A stretch of DNA of 9,333 nucleotides, from the NCBI GenBank assembly GCA_021204545.1, contig JAJPZF010000051.1, positions 1 to 9,333 of the forward strand, given 5' to 3'. Shown here one piece after another: positions 5,477-9,333 of this stretch. The first letter of the stretch is position 1. Every line of letters begins with the position of its first letter. A model generated the notes under the pieces. It ran no database searches. It was given only the letters and a program-made list of their open reading frames with translations, and was not told the origin of the DNA. The DNA comes from Prevotellaceae bacterium (lineage in GTDB: Bacteria; Bacteroidota; Bacteroidia; Bacteroidales; Bacteroidaceae). The translations under genes and the position numbers were made by a program.

Positions 5477-6955
5477 ATGGCAAAGGAACTGGAATTCCTC
5501 ACGAAGAGGAGCGACGACTACTCGAAGTGGTACAACGAACTTGTGGTGAAGGCTGGCTTGGCGGAGCAGTCGGACGTGAGGGGCTGCATGGTGATAAAGC
5601 CCTACGGCTACGCCATCTGGGAGAAGATGCAGGGCATACTCGACGCTATGTTCAAGCAGACAGGGGTCGAGAACGCCTATTTCCCCCTGCTCATCCCGAA
5701 GAGCTTCCTCAGCCGCGAGGCAGAACACGTGGAGGGCTTCGCCAAGGAGTGCGCCGTGGTGACGCACTACCGCCTTAAGACCAACGAGACGCGCGACGGC
5801 GTTGTCGTTGACCCTGAGGCGAGGCTTGAGGAAGAGTTGGTGATACGCCCCACGAGTGAGACGATAATATGGAACACCTTCAAGACGTGGATACAGTCAT
5901 ACCGTGACCTCCCGTTGCTCATCAACCAATGGTGCAACGTGATGCGCTGGGAGATGCGCACACGTCTCTTCCTGCGCACCAGCGAGTTCCTCTGGCAAGA
6001 GGGGCACACAGCCCACGCCACGAGGGAGGAAGCCGAGGAGAGGGCGAAACTGATGCTGAAGATATACGCCGACTTCGCCGAGCAGTATATGGCCGTGCCT
6101 GTCATTAAGGGAGTGAAGAGCGAGACGGAGCGCTTCGCCGGTGCTCTCGACACCTACACCATAGAGGCGATGATGCAGGACGGCAAGGCTCTGCAGGCTG
6201 GCACGAGCCACTTCCTCGGGCAGAACTTCGGCAAGGCTTTCGACGTGCAGTTCCTCAACAAGGAGAACAAGCCAGATTACGCTTGGGCTACCAGCTGGGG
6301 CGTAAGCACACGCCTCATGGGGGCGCTCGTTATGGCTCACTCCGACGACAACGGACTCGTGCTGCCTCCCCGCCTCGCTCCCTTGCAGGTGGTCATCATC
6401 CCCGTGGGCAAGCCTGCCAATATGCCCACGCTCGACAGCAAGGCGGCTGAGATAAGCGCAGGGCTTAAGGCACTCGGCTTGAGCGTCAGGTACGACAACG
6501 CCGACAACAAGCGGGCGGGCTTCAAGTTCGCCGACTACGAGCTGCGGGGCGTGCCGGTGCGCATTGTCTTGGGTATGCGTGACCTTGAGCAGGGAGTGGT
6601 TGAGGTGATGCGCCGTGACACGCTGGAGAAGCAGAGCGTGCCTCTTGAGGGCATTGAGGCTTACGTGAGAGACCTTCTCGGGGACATGCAGCAGAATATC
6701 TACCGCAAGGCCAGAGAGGCTCGTGACGCTCGGATATACGAGTGCGACGACTACGAGAAGTTCAAGCTGCGCATTAAGGACGGCGGCTTCTTCCTTTGCC
6801 CCTGGGACGGCACGGCAGAGACCGAGGCCCGCATAAAGGAAGAGACGCAGGCTACCATCCGCTGCGTCCCCTTCGGCTTTGAGCAGACGGCGGGCGTTGA
6901 CATGGTGAGCGGCAAGCCCTCTGTTGCCCGTGTGCTTATAGCCCGCAGCTACTAA
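5477..6955 (+). CDS. proS: Prolyl-tRNA synthetase, short archaeal/eukaryal type
   Basis: This 492-residue class II synthetase charges tRNA-Pro with proline using ATP in the cytoplasm. Family motifs are in order: [19 protein letters not shown] near 34-52, [14 protein letters not shown] at 122-135, motif 2 [14 protein letters not shown] at 167-180, and motif 3 [22 protein letters not shown] at 281-302. An anticodon-binding domain (VVIIPVG onward, about 305-400) follows, then a C-terminal domain ending in aromatic SY, as is typical of this subtype. It lacks the editing insertion of the long bacterial enzyme. The C-terminal domain retains few of the cysteines that bind zinc in some relatives (Cys423, Cys441 and Cys463 are visible). 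The frame runs open upstream to 4778 over mtgA, but homology begins at [10 protein letters not shown], so the ATG at 5477 is chosen. No Shine-Dalgarno is apparent. The first transporter gene follows 14 bp after the stop. Confidence 0.96.
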   Translation: MAKELEFLTKRSDDYSKWYNELVVKAGLAEQSDVRGCMVIKPYGYAIWEKMQGILDAMFKQTGVENAYFPLLIPKSFLSREAEHVEGFAKECAVVTHYRLKTNETRDGVVVDPEARLEEELVIRPTSETIIWNTFKTWIQSYRDLPLLINQWCNVMRWEMRTRLFLRTSEFLWQEGHTAHATREEAEERAKLMLKIYADFAEQYMAVPVIKGVKSETERFAGALDTYTIEAMMQDGKALQAGTSHFLGQNFGKAFDVQFLNKENKPDYAWATSWGVSTRLMGALVMAHSDDNGLVLPPRLAPLQVVIIPVGKPANMPTLDSKAAEISAGLKALGLSVRYDNADNKRAGFKFADYELRGVPVRIVLGMRDLEQGVVEVMRRDTLEKQSVPLEGIEAYVRDLLGDMQQNIYRKAREARDARIYECDDYEKFKLRIKDGGFFLCPWDGTAETEARIKEETQATIRCVPFGFEQTAGVDMVSGKPSVARVLIARSY

Positions 6956-6969
6956 GCTTAACCTGACCG

Positions 6970-8169
6970 ATGGGCTGGAGGCATTGGCTGTGGGTGCCCT
7001 CGCTGTTCTGGGCGGGGGAGATACCCGTCACCCTGATAACCTTCGTCGCCTTGCTTATGTTCCTGCAGACGGGAGCCTCGCCAGCCCTTGCCACCTTGTG
7101 CTGCGGCTGTCTCTTCCTTCCTTGGGCGCTGGGCGCGCTGCTTAAGGGAAAGCTTGCCGCCCTCAGTCGCTACCGCCGCCAGATACAGCTTGCTGAGCTT
7201 GCCATGGTCGTGGCTCTCATGCTGCTCGCCCTTTCCTTCACGTGGCGAGGCTTCAGCCCTTTGTGGCTTTTTGCCTTGCTTCTGCTTCTCTCTTTGCTCT
7301 GCGCCTGGCATCAGTTCGCCTCAAGGCGTTACTTCCTCTCGGCTCTTCGCCAGCAGGAGCGCCGTCTGTGGAGGCGTATCGCCATGTTCTTCTCCCAGGT
7401 GTCGGCGATACTCACCTACGGTCTCGCCCTTATGCTTGTGGGGGCGTTGCAGGTGCTTTGGCGCAGCATCCGCCTTGCCTGGGCGCAGGGCTGTTACATA
7501 GCTGCGGGCGTGCTGCTGCTCTTCACCCTGTGGCATCTCTTCTCCCTGCCCGCGGCGGGCGATGTGTCTCCCTCGCCTTCCCGGGGCGGAAGGCATCGCC
7601 TGCTCGCCCTCCTGAGCCTCTTCCTGCTGCTGCTGCCTCAGGGTCTTATGTTCTTCTCCCGTGTCCTTTTCCTTTTCACTCCCGTCTCCTCGGGAGGGCT
7701 TGGCTGCACGCTTCAGGAGATAGCCTTCGCTCAGGGTGCGGTCGGCGTGATAGGCTTCTCGTTGGGGCTGGCTGTGGGCGGAGGGCTTTACAGGGAGAGG
7801 CTGTTCTGGGCTATGGCGGTGTCGCTGTGCCTAAGCCCTTGTGTCTACGTCTTTATGGTCGCGCTGCCGCCCCGCTCATTGCTTAGGCTTTCCCTCTGCA
7901 CGTTCACCGCGCAGTTGCTCTTCGGCTTCGGCTTGCCCGCCTGCCGTCAGTTCCTTTGCCATCTTGGGGGTGGAAGTCGGGGCGGCCACGCCGCTCACAC
8001 TTACATTCCTTTCGTCTCGGCCGCCATGTTCCTGCCCTGCGCCCTTAGCGGCTGGCTCGTCGGGGCGCTGGGCTTCGGGGCTTTCTTCGCCGTGGACGCC
8101 TCGCTGGCTCTCTTGTCTTGGCTGCTGCTTTGGCTTACGGGGGCGAGGAGGAAGTGCCATGAGTGTTAG
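6970..8169 (+). CDS. Divergent AmpG-like MFS transporter
   Basis: A 399-residue, leucine-rich inner-membrane protein with about 12 hydrophobic segments in two halves separated by a polar loop near residues 188-200. It opens with WVPSLFWAGEIP and has LFLPWALGALLK, which align with WVPSLYLAEALP and MGLPWVVKPLW of the next gene, so the two are paralogues of the AmpG-like group. In contrast to that gene, conserved charged positions are lost: PWVVK becomes PWALG, the loop Asp (VVD) becomes Ala, and the HDISADG motif reads HQFASRR at 114-120. A changed or lost substrate, or a partner role, is therefore likely. The gene shows no frameshift or stop, so it is under coding constraint. It starts 14 bp after proS with no terminator between them, and overlaps the next gene by 11 bp. 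AmpG proteins import GlcNAc-anhydroMurNAc-peptides; that activity cannot be assumed here. Confidence 0.8.
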   Translation: MGWRHWLWVPSLFWAGEIPVTLITFVALLMFLQTGASPALATLCCGCLFLPWALGALLKGKLAALSRYRRQIQLAELAMVVALMLLALSFTWRGFSPLWLFALLLLLSLLCAWHQFASRRYFLSALRQQERRLWRRIAMFFSQVSAILTYGLALMLVGALQVLWRSIRLAWAQGCYIAAGVLLLFTLWHLFSLPAAGDVSPSPSRGGRHRLLALLSLFLLLLPQGLMFFSRVLFLFTPVSSGGLGCTLQEIAFAQGAVGVIGFSLGLAVGGGLYRERLFWAMAVSLCLSPCVYVFMVALPPRSLLRLSLCTFTAQLLFGFGLPACRQFLCHLGGGSRGGHAAHTYIPFVSAAMFLPCALSGWLVGALGFGAFFAVDASLALLSWLLLWLTGARRKCHEC

Positions 8170-9333
8170 AGCCTCCGCCAAGCCCCTCTCGTGGGTGCCG
8201 TCGCTCTATCTGGCGGAAGCCTTGCCTTTCTCCGCTGTGATGCTCATCTCCGTCATAATGTTCAAGGACTTCGGTCTCGGGGACGGGCGGATAACGCTCT
8301 ACACTGGCTGGATGGGCTTGCCTTGGGTGGTTAAGCCTTTGTGGTGCACAGTCGTGGACAACCTTAGGACGAAGCGATGGTGGATAGTCGGCACGGAGTT
8401 CACGCTCGGTGTCTCGCTCGCTCTTGTGGCTTTCTCCCTGCCCACAAGTCTTTGGCTTCAGGCTACGCTCGCCCTCTTCTTTCTTATAGCCTTCGCCAGC
8501 GCCACGCACGACATCTCGGCTGACGGCTTCTACATCCTCGGACTTGGGGAGCGGGAGCAGGAGCTTTACGTCGGCGTGAGGAACACGTTCTACCGTGTGG
8601 GCATGGTCGTGGGGCAGGGCGGCTTGGTGATGCTCGAGGGCTTCCTCTTGAGGGCGGGTCGCCTAAGCTTTGCGTACGCTTGGGCGTTAGTGTTTGTCGT
8701 TCTTGCCTTGCTGATGCTCGTGCTTGCGCTTTACCACGGGCGCGCCTTGCCGAGGGTGGAGACGCCGAGGCTGCCGCGCTTCCGCCTCGCTGAGCAGGCG
8801 AGGGAGCTTCTGGACACCTTGCTCCTGCTCTGCCGCAAGCCGCACATAGTCTCGGCGGCCCTCTTCATCCTCCTCTTCCGCTTGCCTGAGGGGCTGCTCG
8901 TTAAGGTTGTGCCGCTCTTCCTTACTCGCTCTGCCGAGGAGGGGGGGCTTGCCCTCTCGAACGTTGACTTCGGGCTGATTTACGGCACTTTGAGCGTCAT
9001 AGGCTTGCTGCTCGGGGGGATACTTGGGGGCTGGCTTGTGTCGAGATATGGGCTGCGCCGCTGCCTTTGGCCGCTTGTCTTGTGTCTCACGGTGCCTGAC
9101 CTTGTCTACGTGTTCCTGAGCCTCTTCCCGACGCACAGCCTGTGGACAGTTGGCGCGTGCGTCTGCCTCGAGCAGACTGGCTACGGCCTGGGCTTCGCAG
9201 CCTACACGCTCTTCCTTGTGGCCTTCTCGCGGGGCGAGCGCAGCACAGCCGTCTTCTCTATATGCACCGCAGGGCAGTATCTTGGCGGCGTGCTTCTGCC
9301 CAGTATGCTCTCGGGGCTTATGTCCGAGGGTCT
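8159..9333 (+). CDS. AmpG-like MFS muropeptide permease, 3' end outside window
   Basis: The frame opens with ATG 8159 (MSVRASAKPLSWVPSLYLAE) and continues without a stop for 391 codons to the window end. It encodes a polytopic MFS protein of the AmpG-like group. Supporting motifs are WMGLPWVVKPLWCTVVDN at 51-68 and SATHDISADGFYIL at 114-127, where AmpG proteins have their conserved ATQD-like acidic signature. RNTFYRVGMVVGQGG follows at 141-155, then after a cytoplasmic loop (about 195-225) the second half with GLLLGGILGGWLVSRYGLRR. It retains the Lys and Asp residues missing in the preceding paralogue, so it is the better candidate for a functional importer of anhydro-muropeptides or their disaccharide. 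The 11-bp overlap with the upstream gene implies translational coupling. Probably little of the C-terminus is missing, since this family is typically 400-430 residues. Confidence 0.85.
   Translation, partial: MSVRASAKPLSWVPSLYLAEALPFSAVMLISVIMFKDFGLGDGRITLYTGWMGLPWVVKPLWCTVVDNLRTKRWWIVGTEFTLGVSLALVAFSLPTSLWLQATLALFFLIAFASATHDISADGFYILGLGEREQELYVGVRNTFYRVGMVVGQGGLVMLEGFLLRAGRLSFAYAWALVFVVLALLMLVLALYHGRALPRVETPRLPRFRLAEQARELLDTLLLLCRKPHIVSAALFILLFRLPEGLLVKVVPLFLTRSAEEGGLALSNVDFGLIYGTLSVIGLLLGGILGGWLVSRYGLRRCLWPLVLCLTVPDLVYVFLSLFPTHSLWTVGACVCLEQTGYGLGFAAYTLFLVAFSRGERSTAVFSICTAGQYLGGVLLPSMLSGLMSEG

Noticed and set aside
7242..7886. 214-codon plus-strand frame within the first transporter gene
   Set aside because: It is a frame-shifted shadow of a convincing 12-helix MFS gene and has no motif of its own.
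8687..9136. 149-codon minus-strand frame opposite the second transporter
   Set aside because: The charged, Gln/Glu/Arg-rich product is the typical antisense of a Leu-rich membrane protein gene.

Overview
The window looks like chromosomal DNA of a GC-rich member of the Bacteroidota, probably Bacteroidales. GC is judged by eye at roughly 60% and was not computed. The evidence is the gene families: a type IX secretion plug protein (DUF5103), a DUF1460 amidase, and a short prolyl-tRNA synthetase of the archaeal/eukaryal type. Genes are tightly packed, and sites ahead of starts lack strong Shine-Dalgarno sequences. Genus cannot be fixed from what is visible.

Left block (1-1695, + strand): the last codons of an unknown gene, then an HPr-kinase-like P-loop protein, a small S24/S26-type protease-like protein and a PqqD-like protein. 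Each consecutive pair overlaps by an ATGA, so this is one translationally coupled cassette that starts outside the window. HprK-like kinase plus PqqD is a combination known from ribosomal-peptide-modification cassettes (lasso peptide kinases, SynChlorMet). No precursor peptide or radical SAM gene is visible here, so that role is inferred.

Intergenic block (1696-1900): a dense set of inverted and tandem repeats between convergent genes. It holds three 24-bp units each carrying an 18-bp near-palindrome, a TATAAGAGGC motif in both orientations, a 36-bp long hairpin, and simple hairpins next to each flanking gene. It probably ends transcription from both sides but is far more elaborate than a normal terminator.

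Middle block (1901-5389, - strand, transcribed right to left): mtgA, a DUF1460 anhydro-muropeptide amidase, a DUF5103 type IX secretion plug protein and a TRIC/UPF0126 membrane protein. The junctions are a 4-bp overlap, 1 bp and 3 bp, which indicates an operon. Two starts are corrected here: the amidase begins at 4676, not 4727, and PqqD begins at 1426, not 1369.

Right block (5477-9333, + strand): proS, divergent from mtgA across an 87-bp promoter region, then two AmpG-like MFS transporters in tandem. The second runs off the window end. The first has lost charged residues that the second keeps. MtgA (glycan synthesis), the DUF1460 amidase (cutting anhydro-muropeptides) and the AmpG-like permeases (importing muropeptide products) suggest a cell-wall building and recycling neighbourhood, with proS as an unrelated housekeeping passenger.
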